Source: Deltaproteobacteria bacterium (GTDB lineage: Bacteria; Desulfobacterota; Syntrophia; Syntrophales; Smithellaceae). Taken from it: DNA of 15,704 nucleotides. The position numbers and the translations under genes were made by a program. The notes beneath the pieces were generated by a model that ran no database searches, was not told the DNA's origin, and saw only the letters and a program-made list of their open reading frames with translations. The stretch lies in contig SBEK01000092.1 of assembly GCA_009668925.1 (NCBI GenBank), forward strand, positions 1 through 15,704. Direction: 5' to 3'. Shown one piece after another: positions 8,507 through 14,733 of the stretch; positions within the stretch are counted from its first letter, which is position 1; every line of letters begins with the position of its first letter.

Positions 8507-10540
8507 TCACGCCTTATTGAATTCTTCAAAAATCATTGTAAATACGGCGCGACCCTGCGTCGCAGACCGGAGATCGGTGGAATAGCCGAACATGGCCTTA
8601 AGCGGCACTTTCGCCTTGATTTCAGAAATCGGCCCCTTCGGATTGACGGTTTGAATTTCGCCGCGACGGGCATTGATATCGCCGATCACATCACCCATGA
8701 ACTCACTGGGCGTAATAATGTCAACCATCATCATCGGCTCAAGCAGGATGGGATCGGCAGCCTGGCATCCGTCACGAAAGGCCGTAGCTGCGGCAATTTT
8801 GAAGGCCTGCGCGGAAGATTCCCCTTCACGATAGGATCCACCGGTAATTCTTATGCCTACGTCGATGACCGGATAGCCGCTCAGCACTCCGCTCGACATG
8901 GCTTCCCGGAGACCTTCCTCTATGGCCTCGTAGTATTCCGCCGGAATGATCTCCTGGGTCAATTGATTGAGGATCTCGTTACCACCCCCCCGTCTGCGCG
9001 GAGAAAGCTCGATGCGTACCCGGCCATAATGCTTCTTTTCGCCCAGTTCTTTATCAAATACGCCTTCCGCTTCAACGGCTTTTTGAATGGTTTCCCGATA
9101 CACCACGCGCGGTCTCCCGACGTTCACGTGGGCATTGAATTCACGGCTCAGCCGGTCGACAATGATTTCCAGATGCAACTCGCCCATGCCCGAGATCACC
9201 GTCTGCGCGGTTTCATCTTCATACTTGACGCGGAGCGTGGGATCTTCATCCGTCAATTTGATCAGCGCCTGGGACAGCTTTTCCTGGTCAGCGGGTGTTT
9301 TGGCCTCAATGGCCTGACTAATCACCGGTTCGTAAAACTCCATTTGCTCCAGGATGATCGGATGTTCTTCATCGCAAAGCGTATCCCCGGTAGTCGTTTC
9401 TTTCAATCCCAGGGCCGCTACGAGTTCTCCCGCGTATGCCTTATCGATCCTCTCCCGCTTGTTGGCGTGCATGCGCAAAAGTCTGGCGATTTTTTCACGC
9501 TTCTTTTTGACAACGTTATATACCTCGTCATTCGCGGAGATCTGCCCGGAATAGATCCGCAGATAGGTCAGTTTTCGTCCCTCATCCAGCATAATCTTGA
9601 AGGCCAGTGCGGACAGAGGCTCTTTGTCTGAACTCGGGCGGCTTTCCTCTTGCTTTGTTTTCGGATTAATGCCTTTGACCGGCGGAATATCCTCAGGAGA
9701 AGGCAGATAGCTGACGACAGCGTCCAGTACGGGCTGAATCCCTTTGTTCCGCAACGCTGCCCCGCACAGGACAGGCACAATTTTTAAGGCGATAGTCGCC
9801 TTGCGCAGAGCGGCATTTATTTGCGACACCGACAGTTCTTCACCGGTCAGATATTTTTCCGCCAGATCGTCATCGTAATCGGCCAGAGTTTCGATTAACC
9901 GCTCCCGTTCGTGCGCCGCCTGTTCGGAATATTCCTCGGGAATGTCTTCCACTTTATATTCGACACCCTGCGTGCCGTCGTCCCAGATCAGCATTTTCCG
10001 CGTGATCAAATCAATAGCGCCGCGGAATTTATCTTCGCTGCCCACCGGAATTTGAACGGGCACGGGCGCGGAAGTGAAGCGCTCCTGCATCATCCGGATC
10101 ACATGAAAATAATCCGCACCGATGCGGTCCATTTTGTTTACAAAAGCGATCTTGGGAACGCCGTACTTATCCGCCTGGTGCCAGACGGTTTCCGACTGCG
10201 GTTCGACGCCCGCAACCGCGCAAAAGACAACCACCGCACCGTCCAGAACACGCAGAGACCGTTCAACTTCGATCGTGAAATCGACGTGGCCCGGCGTATC
10301 GATAATATGGATTTCGGAATTCTTCCAGGTACAGGTGGTCACCGCGGACGTGATCGTGATCCCTCTTTCCTGCTCCTGCGGCATCCAGTCCATGACCGCT
10401 TCTCCATCATGAACTTCGCCCATCTTATACGATTTGCCGGTGTAGAAAAGGATTCGTTCGCTGACGGTCGTCTTGCCGGCATCGATGTGCGCAACGATGC
10501 CGATATTGCGTATTTTGGATATTTTGGTTTTTGGAGCCAT
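8507..10540 (-). CDS. fusA: Elongation factor G (probable stand-alone paralogue)
   Basis: 677 residues with full EF-G architecture: G domain with AHIDAGKT (17-24), switch [19 protein letters not shown] and NKMDR, then domains II-V ending in [24 protein letters not shown] is the GTPase that drives ribosomal translocation. It is slightly shorter than the usual 690-700 residues. Domain IV carries the variant segment [16 protein letters not shown]. The gene is not beside rpsL, rpsG or tuf as primary fusA usually is, so it may be an EF-G2-type second copy with a specialised translocation or recycling role. It starts 7 bases after the GerMN gene, which implies one transcript. Family assignment is certain; the subgroup is inference. 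Confidence 0.95.
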   Translation of the reverse strand: MAPKTKISKIRNIGIVAHIDAGKTTVSERILFYTGKSYKMGEVHDGEAVMDWMPQEQERGITITSAVTTCTWKNSEIHIIDTPGHVDFTIEVERSLRVLDGAVVVFCAVAGVEPQSETVWHQADKYGVPKIAFVNKMDRIGADYFHVIRMMQERFTSAPVPVQIPVGSEDKFRGAIDLITRKMLIWDDGTQGVEYKVEDIPEEYSEQAAHERERLIETLADYDDDLAEKYLTGEELSVSQINAALRKATIALKIVPVLCGAALRNKGIQPVLDAVVSYLPSPEDIPPVKGINPKTKQEESRPSSDKEPLSALAFKIMLDEGRKLTYLRIYSGQISANDEVYNVVKKKREKIARLLRMHANKRERIDKAYAGELVAALGLKETTTGDTLCDEEHPIILEQMEFYEPVISQAIEAKTPADQEKLSQALIKLTDEDPTLRVKYEDETAQTVISGMGELHLEIIVDRLSREFNAHVNVGRPRVVYRETIQKAVEAEGVFDKELGEKKHYGRVRIELSPRRRGGGNEILNQLTQEIIPAEYYEAIEEGLREAMSSGVLSGYPVIDVGIRITGGSYREGESSAQAFKIAAATAFRDGCQAADPILLEPMMMVDIITPSEFMGDVIGDINARRGEIQTVNPKGPISEIKAKVPLKAMFGYSTDLRSATQGRAVFTMIFEEFNKA

Positions 10541-10547
10541 ATGCGTA

Positions 10548-11171
10548 TCAGTTGTTCTCGCTTTTCACCGGGGCATAGAGGTCCGGATCCGGCGGGAAGG
10601 AATTCATCACCGAAATGTGGCCTTTGATGGATGACAGCGGTTTGCCTTCCACGAGGATTTTCACGGCCTTAATGTCCGGAACATTCGCTGCCAATGAATT
10701 GGTCAGCGAGTAGATCGTGGCCATTTCCGCGGCGGAACCTCCCGGATGCAACTTCGTCAATTCGGAGCTGAAATTGACTTCGGCCGTACCATCTTTATTA
10801 AGTTTCACATCTCTCAGATTAACGCGAGCGGGAAAGGTGCTGACGTTTCCGGTCTTGGAACCTTCGAGCAGGGCTTTGACGATTTCCCTGGCTTGCCCCG
10901 CTGCGAGTTCTTCCTTATAAATGTAACGCTTCTCGCCAACAAGGAAACGCTCCTGACTGTCGGAAAAATAAATTTCAACAATTCTTTTTTCCTTCTTTTT
11001 TATCGCTTCCATATCAACGGGCGGAAACAGAGCGTCAAACAAAATAACGAAGAAAAGCACCAGCAATAGAACGACGCCGCCGATGATGGCGACCAGATAG
11101 GCAATCCGGGTGGATTTTTTCTTTTTCCGATCCTTGAAATTATCCGACCGGCGTTGCTTTTTTGTGGACAT
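10548..11171 (-). CDS. GerMN-domain membrane-anchored protein
   Basis: 207 residues. A lysine/arginine-rich cytoplasmic start (1-23) precedes one hydrophobic segment (about 24-48), so the protein is probably anchored with its C-terminal domain outside the cytoplasm. Residues about 64-190 match the GerMN domain: [19 protein letters not shown], then [33 protein letters not shown] and a closing VKILVEGKP. The domain is named from spore germination protein GerM but is widespread in non-sporulating bacteria, where it is thought to act in the cell envelope. AGGAG lies 7 bases before the ATG. It is the first gene of the minus-strand operon, just downstream of a good promoter and 7 bases ahead of EF-G. 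Confidence 0.88.
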   Translation of the reverse strand: MSTKKQRRSDNFKDRKKKKSTRIAYLVAIIGGVVLLLVLFFVILFDALFPPVDMEAIKKKEKRIVEIYFSDSQERFLVGEKRYIYKEELAAGQAREIVKALLEGSKTGNVSTFPARVNLRDVKLNKDGTAEVNFSSELTKLHPGGSAAEMATIYSLTNSLAANVPDIKAVKILVEGKPLSSIKGHISVMNSFPPDPDLYAPVKSENN

Positions 11172-11202
11172 ACCCTAACTCCTCTTCAAAAAAAACTTGG
11201 CC

Positions 11203-11231
11203 AATCTAGGGCATTTTCCTTTCACTGTCAA
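11203..11231 (-). promoter_or_regulatory. Sigma-70-type promoter of the GerMN/EF-G operon
   Basis: On the minus strand a perfect -35 TTGACA (11226-11231) is separated by 17 bases from TAGATT (11203-11208, 4/6 to TATAAT). Transcription would begin near 11196, giving a leader of about 25 bases that includes the AGGAG site of the GerMN gene. Confidence 0.7.
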
Positions 11232-11432
11232 GCACAACGAGCGCTAGGGCTCGAGAACATCGCTTTTCCCGACGCAAAAAAACAAATCTCCCGTCCATTA
11301 TGAAAAGAACATCCCGCTTCTTATCGGGCAGGCCTTTCTTTACGGAATCAAAATGACCGGCAACAGGCCTTAATAATTTGCGCTGCCGGCACATGACAAT
11401 ATTTCGGATGGAATGGCACGAGCGCGGCTTCA

Positions 11433-11610
11433 GAACCGCAGCAGTGTCCGGCGCTCTTCGTCATGATGCGGACCTTCCCATGAAACTCCGCAGATCCCCG
11501 GACCGGCGTCCGCTAAAGCCTTGTTAAAACAGGAGAAGATTATTCCCGCCGTTTTTTCCTTCGTTTGCGGCCTTTGCTGGACCCCGACCGCATCCGGCCC
11601 ACTGCGGTTC
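11433..11610. ncRNA. Possible structured non-coding RNA (strand uncertain)
   Basis: GAACCGCAG (11433-11441) is perfectly complementary to CTGCGGTTC (11602-11610), 178 bases apart overall. The helix can continue inward: TG 11445-11446 with CA 11600-11601, CCGG 11448-11451 with CCGG 11594-11597, and ATGCGG 11466-11471 with CCGCAT 11588-11593. Next come CCGCAGAT 11488-11495 with GTTTGCGG 11563-11570 (two G-U pairs if read on plus) and a local hairpin CGGAC/GTCCG at 11499-11512. The size recalls 6S RNA, but I see no decisive 6S signature. No clear promoter was found for it. GC-rich sequence makes some pairing likely by chance. Confidence 0.25.
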
Positions 11611-11654
11611 ACCTCTCCAGGTTCCGGCAACATTTTTCCACAAAATTTAGTTAA

Positions 11655-11686
11655 TTTTTGAGTCATAGTGTAGTATGAGTCAAAAA
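11655..11686. repeat. Near-perfect 13-bp inverted repeat, candidate operator
   Basis: The left arm TTTTTGAGTCATA (11655-11667), a 6-base spacer GTGTAG and the right arm TATGAGTCAAAAA (11674-11686) form a dyad matching at 12 of 13 positions. It lies about 70 bp upstream of the 60-residue gene. The arms are too AT-rich for a typical terminator, so a protein-binding site is the better guess. Confidence 0.45.
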
Positions 11687-11756
11687 CGTTCTTGGCAGTG
11701 TATTTCTTTCATCCTGACGGGGAGCATGTATATCATTTACGAGGAGGAACCAGATT

Positions 11757-11939
11757 ATGGCAACAGTAATGCCGGAAGGTGAAAATATTCAGAAAGCGAT
11801 CAAATGGATTTCCGCGAACCTGGAAGACAACGCCGGGCAGCCGCTGCACATGTTGATTGAAAAGGCCGTATTTAAATTTGATTTATCCCCGAAGGATACC
11901 GAATTTTTGATGGGGTTCTTCCGCAATCATAAGAAATAG
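11757..11939 (+). CDS. Small conserved-looking protein, 60 residues, unknown function
   Basis: A GAGGAGG site at 11741-11747 lies 9 bases before the ATG, so this short gene is well supported as translated. The product has no signal peptide or membrane segment and reads as a soluble, mostly helical protein. It carries an amphipathic N-terminal part (ENIQKAIKWISANLEDN) and a C-terminal KFDLSPKDTEFLMGFFRN. It resembles short hypothetical proteins that I recall from deltaproteobacteria with the same 'LSPxDxEFL' ending; this is memory, not a search. It stands alone, with long non-coding stretches on both sides and a dyad upstream, so it is probably a single-gene transcript. I do not know its function. 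Confidence 0.75.
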   Translation: MATVMPEGENIQKAIKWISANLEDNAGQPLHMLIEKAVFKFDLSPKDTEFLMGFFRNHKK

Positions 11940-11949
11940 CAACGACGCT

Positions 11950-12270
11950 TCACGGGAAGTGAATCGGGCGCCTCATACCGGCATTCCGGTGAAAACGGAC
12001 CGTGGAATTCAGGGCTGGAATCCCGACAAAGCGCATTTCTCGGTTCGGTCGGGATTTCTTGCGCTTGATCGTCCCGGCCGACGCGTCTTGCCCGGATACT
12101 CTCGCAATAGTCCGGATGTCAGATAGTCCATTTTGGCGTCCGGCAAATGATCCGTTGCGCCCGGCAGCGATCGTTCGCGCCGTCTCCTCGGGGCGATTCC
12201 GAACCATGGACGTCCGGGGCGCGATTCTCAAGACGCGGTGTGTGACATTCCTGCGGGCATTTTCCTCCAT
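11950..12270 (-). CDS. Doubtful arginine-rich ORF, 106 residues
   Basis: The ATG at 12270 has an excellent ribosome binding site (AAGGAG with 6 bases before the ATG), the only reason to list it. The product is very rich in Arg, Asn and Ser, has no recognisable motif or hydrophobic core, and its codon choice does not resemble the neighbouring genes. It would end 10 bases from the convergent 60-residue gene. The inverted repeats at 12019-12066 lie inside it. Probably not a real gene. Confidence 0.15.
   Translation of the reverse strand: MEENARRNVTHRVLRIAPRTSMVRNRPEETARTIAAGRNGSFAGRQNGLSDIRTIARVSGQDASAGTIKRKKSRPNREMRFVGIPALNSTVRFHRNAGMRRPIHFP
12019..12066. repeat. Two interleaved inverted repeats
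   Basis: AATCCCGAC (12019-12027) pairs perfectly with GTCGGGATT (12048-12056), and AAGCGCA (12029-12035) pairs perfectly with TGCGCTT (12060-12066). The arms alternate, so the two helices cross as in a pseudoknot or are mutually exclusive. It lies downstream of the 60-residue gene and may shape its transcript end. Confidence 0.4.
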
Positions 12271-12388
12271 TCGTCTCTCCTTAAAAAAAGATTTGCTTCC
12301 TTAGCTGCTGTTCGTGTACACTCCAAACAATTTCCGGCATGTCTCCAAAATGATAAACGTCTACCAACATTAATTGAAGGAGGACCAG

Positions 12389-12823
12389 ATGAGAAGATTA
12401 GTAGCGGCTCTTATGGTAGTCTCGCTTTTGGCGGGAAGTGTAATCTTCACGGCGTATGCAGAGAAAGAAAGTCGAGAGACATCGTCGAACAAAGAAAACG
12501 TGGGATGGACCGCCGCCCGCCTGGTGGTGGGAACCGGCGTAGACAACCGTGAACCTCAGGGTGTGGCGGAAAGCTTCCCCGCTTCAACGGAAAAAGTCAT
12601 TTGTTTCCTCGACGCTAAAAACATTGCTGAAGATACCACTGTTACATTTGTCTGGATGCTGGGCACAAAAGAAATTCTAAAAACAGATTTGCCGTTGAAA
12701 AAGGGTCCGCAATGGAGAACAAGGGCTGATAAAAAAATAAACGGTCAAAAAGGCGACTGGAAGATCGAAGTCCGCGATGCCGCGGGCAAAGTCGTCAAAG
12801 ATGTTCAATTCAAGGTGGAATAA
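12389..12823 (+). CDS. Secreted DUF2914 protein
   Basis: 144 residues. A signal peptide covers about residues 1-24 (positive MRR start, hydrophobic core, ending TAYA before EKES), so the mature protein should be exported to the periplasm. The remaining part matches DUF2914: AARLVVGTGVDNREP, then FPASTEKVICFLDAKN, TVTFVWMLG, QWRTRADKKIN and GDWKIEVRDAAGKVVKDVQFKV, a beta-rich domain of unknown role. I set the start at the ATG at 12389 because AAGGAGG ends 5 bases before it; an in-frame TTG 15 bases earlier lies within the binding-site region. It is a single-gene unit facing the MscL gene, with a strong hairpin between them. Confidence 0.85.
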   Translation: MRRLVAALMVVSLLAGSVIFTAYAEKESRETSSNKENVGWTAARLVVGTGVDNREPQGVAESFPASTEKVICFLDAKNIAEDTTVTFVWMLGTKEILKTDLPLKKGPQWRTRADKKINGQKGDWKIEVRDAAGKVVKDVQFKVE

Positions 12824-12829
12824 CACAGG

Positions 12830-12866
12830 TCATGCTCTCCCGCCGAAACGCAGCGGGAGAGCATGA
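12830..12866. terminator. Strong hairpin between convergent genes, probable bidirectional terminator
   Basis: TCATGCTCTCCCGC (12830-12843) and GCGGGAGAGCATGA (12853-12866) form a perfect 14-bp stem around a 9-base loop, 6 bases after the DUF2914 stop and 20 bases before the mscL stop. No T-run follows on either strand, so it may block readthrough or protect 3' ends rather than act as a classic intrinsic terminator. Confidence 0.65.
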
Positions 12867-12886
12867 TTATCAGCATCAACGGATTC

Positions 12887-13291
12887 TTATTTCTTCAACA
12901 AATCGCGGATTTCCATCAGCAGTTCCTGATCTTTGGTCGGTGGAGGCGGTGCCGCTTTCTCGGCCTGCTTGCTTTTCATGATGACGCCCAGGAATTTAAC
13001 GATAAAAATGTATAAGGCCAGAGCAACGATCACAAAGTTGACGATTTCGCCGATAAACAAACCATACGGAATTTCTTTGCCGTTGACCACCCATTTCCAG
13101 GCCAGATACCCCTGTTCACCCGGAATAATAATACTGATCGCGGGCATGAGGATATGCTTCACCAGGGAGTCGACAATTTTGCCGAACGCCGCCCCGATGA
13201 TAACACCGATCGCCAGATCGACTACATTGCCTTTCAGAGCAAAATTCTTAAATTCCTCCAATACCGACGACATTTTCTGTTTTGCATCCAT
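12887..13291 (-). CDS. mscL: Large-conductance mechanosensitive channel MscL
   Basis: 134 residues, normal MscL length. The channel opens under membrane tension during hypo-osmotic shock and releases solutes. The N-terminal amphipathic helix (MSSVLEEFKNFALKGN) leads into TM1 with the pore-lining VVDLAIGVIIGAAFGKIVDSLV. A periplasmic loop follows (about 50-75), then TM2 (about 76-101, YGLFIGEIVNFVIVALAL), a proline-rich linker and the C-terminal helix ELLMEIRDLLKK. I start at the ATG at 13291 because AAGGAGG lies 6 bases upstream; an ATG two codons earlier abuts that site. It follows the lipoprotein gene by 33 bases and ends near the shared hairpin. Confidence 0.96.
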   Translation of the reverse strand: MDAKQKMSSVLEEFKNFALKGNVVDLAIGVIIGAAFGKIVDSLVKHILMPAISIIIPGEQGYLAWKWVVNGKEIPYGLFIGEIVNFVIVALALYIFIVKFLGVIMKSKQAEKAAPPPPTKDQELLMEIRDLLKK

Positions 13292-13324
13292 ATGCATCCT
13301 CCTTCTGAAGAATGTTTCGCTTCT

Positions 13325-13774
13325 TTATTCGACCTTGGCCATTTCTTCATAGATTTTCAAATCGATAACGCTGAAAATATTGTCATATTGATCTTTGCCC
13401 AGCAGGCGTCGCAACTCCCAACCCGTTTTCGTTTTCTTTTCCGTCCTCACGACCAGGCTCACTTCGCATTCTTTCCAATTCAGTCTCCGGACGCGGGCAT
13501 TGGTCTTGATTCGCCATTCATCCGAAATCACATAATCCGAATCGATCGTGTTGAGGCGATAATCGACGGAAACATTATCGCCGATTTTTTTTTCTCTCAG
13601 CACACCGGCAATCGATTTCAGTATGATTCTCTCCTTCGCCTCATAAATATGACGGTATTCTTCCGGCTTGGATATGACATCCGAGCCCAACCCCGATCCA
13701 AGTTCATGGGCGCATGCGGTAAGAGACAGGATCAGTGTCGCCGCACAGAGCAAACGAATCCATTTTTTGATCAT
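13325..13774 (-). CDS. Lipoprotein of unknown function
   Basis: 149 residues with a clear lipoprotein signal: MIKKW start, hydrophobic stretch and lipobox LTAC, so C21 should be lipidated and the protein attached to a membrane facing the periplasm. The mature part is charged and predicted mixed alpha/beta, including YRHIYEAKERIILKSIAGVL, YVISDEWRIKTNARV and a C-terminal YDNIFSVIDLKIYEEM. I do not recognise a domain. AAGGA lies just before the ATG. It sits 27 bases after the HD-domain gene and 33 bases before mscL, in the same direction, so all are probably on one transcript. Confidence 0.8.
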   Translation of the reverse strand: MIKKWIRLLCAATLILSLTACAHELGSGLGSDVISKPEEYRHIYEAKERIILKSIAGVLREKKIGDNVSVDYRLNTIDSDYVISDEWRIKTNARVRRLNWKECEVSLVVRTEKKTKTGWELRRLLGKDQYDNIFSVIDLKIYEEMAKVE

Positions 13775-13801
13775 ACATTCCTTTCCGAACGCAGTAATGC
13801 G

Positions 13802-14377
13802 TCAACGGCTGGTTCCGTTAATCCACCAATCACTTTTGTCTTTGAACCACCAATGCGAGGAATCCGTCTGAATAATACGGGCCGCAAGCGTCTTGCCTTC
13901 TTCGGTCGAAAGCCTCTGCAGAGCGTATTCGATCCATTCATCGGAATATTTATTGCCCAAATCGCCGTACTCCTTCAGTTGCAGAATGAGCGCAATCTGA
14001 TCGGCATCACGGGCAATCCGTGCTTCCATTGTCTCTTTCGCGTTAAACTCGTCGATCGCCTGACGGATATCGCCGCCGAAAAAAAGGTTTTCCGTCAATT
14101 CCCTGACCGCCTTTTCCTCATCGACCTTGACATATTTCTTATTGACATAATTCATGTCGCCCGTTCGCGCCTCCGGCAAATCATGCAGGACGCACATTTT
14201 CAAAACCCGCAGTTCATCCAGCGCGGGATTGATTTTACACAGGGCGTACCCGATAAATACGGTTCTCAAGACATGCTCCGCCACCGACTCCCGCCCGCTT
14301 CCCAGGAACTGGTAGCCGCTGCGGGGGGTCTTGCAAAGCATCCCCACCTCAAACAAAAAATCGGCAATACTCTCCAT
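13802..14377 (-). CDS. HD-domain protein, 5'-deoxynucleotidase (YfbR/HDDC2)-like
   Basis: 191 residues, the size of the YfbR/HDDC2 group that dephosphorylates deoxynucleoside 5'-monophosphates. The HD-domain metal residues are H35 (SVAEHVLR), H65-D66 with E69 (VLHDLPEARTGD) and D124 (IARDADQIAL), and R19 near GYQFLG may contact substrate as in YfbR. DMNYVNKKY and the tryptophan-rich C-terminus (SSHWWFKDKSDWW) are also typical of this group. It is expected to be cytoplasmic. The ATG is separated by one base from the stop of the upstream coiled-coil gene, indicating translational coupling. Exact substrate preference cannot be read from sequence. Confidence 0.85.
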   Translation of the reverse strand: MESIADFLFEVGMLCKTPRSGYQFLGSGRESVAEHVLRTVFIGYALCKINPALDELRVLKMCVLHDLPEARTGDMNYVNKKYVKVDEEKAVRELTENLFFGGDIRQAIDEFNAKETMEARIARDADQIALILQLKEYGDLGNKYSDEWIEYALQRLSTEEGKTLAARIIQTDSSHWWFKDKSDWWINGTSR

Positions 14378-14378
14378 C

Positions 14379-14600
14379 TTATCCCTTTTTCAGCACCTTG
14401 ATGCGGTTTCCCATCATTTCGGACATTTTTTTGATCTGTAATTGCAGAGAAGCAATGCTGTCCGGTCTCGAACTTTCTATCTTTTCCAGTTGCGTTTTCC
14501 AGTGCTCCAGAAGATCAATCTCGGTTTCCCTCAGTTTCTTTTCAAAACGCTCCTGATACTCTTTGATAAAAGCGGCGGATGATGAATCCATAGTCGCCAT
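14379..14600 (-). CDS. Small coiled-coil protein, unknown function
   Basis: 73 residues, start supported by AAGGAGG 6 bases before the ATG. The sequence is strongly charged and helical, with heptad-like spacing from about residue 12 to 66 (FIKEYQERFEKKLRETEIDLLEHW, then LQLQIKKMSEMMGNRIKVL), so a dimeric coiled coil is likely. There is no signal peptide or membrane segment. It is the first gene of the minus-strand set and is coupled to the HD-domain gene by a one-base gap, which suggests a linked role. I do not recognise a family. Confidence 0.8.
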   Translation of the reverse strand: MATMDSSSAAFIKEYQERFEKKLRETEIDLLEHWKTQLEKIESSRPDSIASLQLQIKKMSEMMGNRIKVLKKG

Positions 14601-14639
14601 ATGCAGCCTCCTTGATATCCTTGAACACGATTGCGCCGC

Positions 14640-14667
14640 ATTATATCATCCGATCTCAAACATGCAA
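14640..14667 (-). promoter_or_regulatory. Sigma-70-type promoter of the coiled-coil/HD/lipoprotein/mscL set
   Basis: On the minus strand a perfect TATAAT (14640-14645) is preceded at 16 bases by TTGCAT (14662-14667, 3/6 to TTGACA). Transcription would start near 14633, giving a leader of about 33 bases with the AAGGAGG site. Confidence 0.6.
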
Positions 14668-14677
14668 TACACATTTA

Positions 14678-14693
14678 TCAAATGATGATTTGA
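14678..14693. repeat. 16-bp dyad between divergent promoters, candidate operator
   Basis: TCAAAT-GATG-ATTTGA is a perfect 6-bp inverted repeat. It overlaps the -35 of the plus-strand promoter (14690-14695) and lies just upstream of the minus-strand -35. That placement suits a regulator acting on one or both promoters; no binding protein is known. Confidence 0.35.
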
Positions 14694-14716
14694 CAGCCCT
14701 GGGCAAATACTATAAG
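14690..14716 (+). promoter_or_regulatory. Sigma-70-type promoter of the DUF1385 gene
   Basis: A perfect TTGACA (14690-14695) is followed after 15 bases by TATAAG (14711-14716, 5/6). The spacing is shorter than the preferred 17. Transcription would start near 14723, only about 11 bases before the first ATG, so the leader is very short. Confidence 0.5.
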
Positions 14717-14733
14717 AAAACGCACGATAAAAA

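Larger units (their letters stand above)
11172..11756. other. Long intergenic block, GC-rich core with a possible structured RNA
   Basis: About 585 bp without a convincing protein. The left 60 bp hold the promoter of the minus-strand operon. The central part (11400-11640) is GC-rich and contains several mutually nested complementary segments, entered separately. The right part (11640-11700) turns AT-rich and holds a dyad. Short minus-strand open frames at 11206-11394 and 11430-11666 lack ribosome binding sites, and the first overlaps the promoter, so they are not called. On the minus strand CCGGCA/TGCCGG (11357-11389) followed by TCATTTTGATT could be a weak terminator. Confidence 0.5.
11940..12388. 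other. Intergenic stretch with inverted repeats, no confident gene
   Basis: About 450 bp between the 60-residue gene and the DUF2914 gene. It holds small hairpins TTCAC/GTGAA (11949-11963) and ACCGG/CCGGT (11977-11990), neither followed by a T-run, and two interleaved inverted repeats at 12019-12066. Open frames run on both strands (12002-12304 plus, 11950-12270 minus) and are arginine-rich, as expected of unselected GC-rich sequence. The right end holds a weak -35/-10 pair (TTGCTT and TACACT, 18-base gap) and GTGTACAC just upstream of the DUF2914 gene. Confidence 0.5.

Noticed and set aside
8507..9631. A 375-codon plus-strand open frame opposite EF-G.
   Set aside because: It is the antisense shadow of a certain EF-G gene and shows no protein family pattern.
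11206..11394. A 62-codon minus-strand open frame.
   Set aside because: It overlaps the promoter of the GerMN/EF-G operon, lacks a ribosome binding site and has a basic, motif-free composition.
11433..11610. Naming the structured block as 6S RNA.
   Set aside because: Size and a closing helix are similar, and one short stretch (AAGCCTTGTTAAAAC) recalls the E. coli sequence, but no diagnostic bubble or promoter could be shown.
11430..11666. A 78-codon minus-strand open frame over the structured block.
   Set aside because: No ribosome binding site precedes the ATG, which falls inside the dyad, and the translation shows no domain-like pattern.
11692..11708. A sigma-54-like TTGGCA element upstream of the small gene.
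   Set aside because: The -24 half fits but the -12 half has TTTC instead of TTGC, losing the invariant GC.
12002..12304. A 100-codon plus-strand open frame.
   Set aside because: No ribosome binding site, arginine-rich with no motif, and it lies opposite another doubtful open frame.
13154..14401. A 415-codon plus-strand open frame opposite mscL, the lipoprotein and the HD gene.
   Set aside because: It spans three genes with good starts and recognisable products, so it is a chance frame on the non-coding strand.
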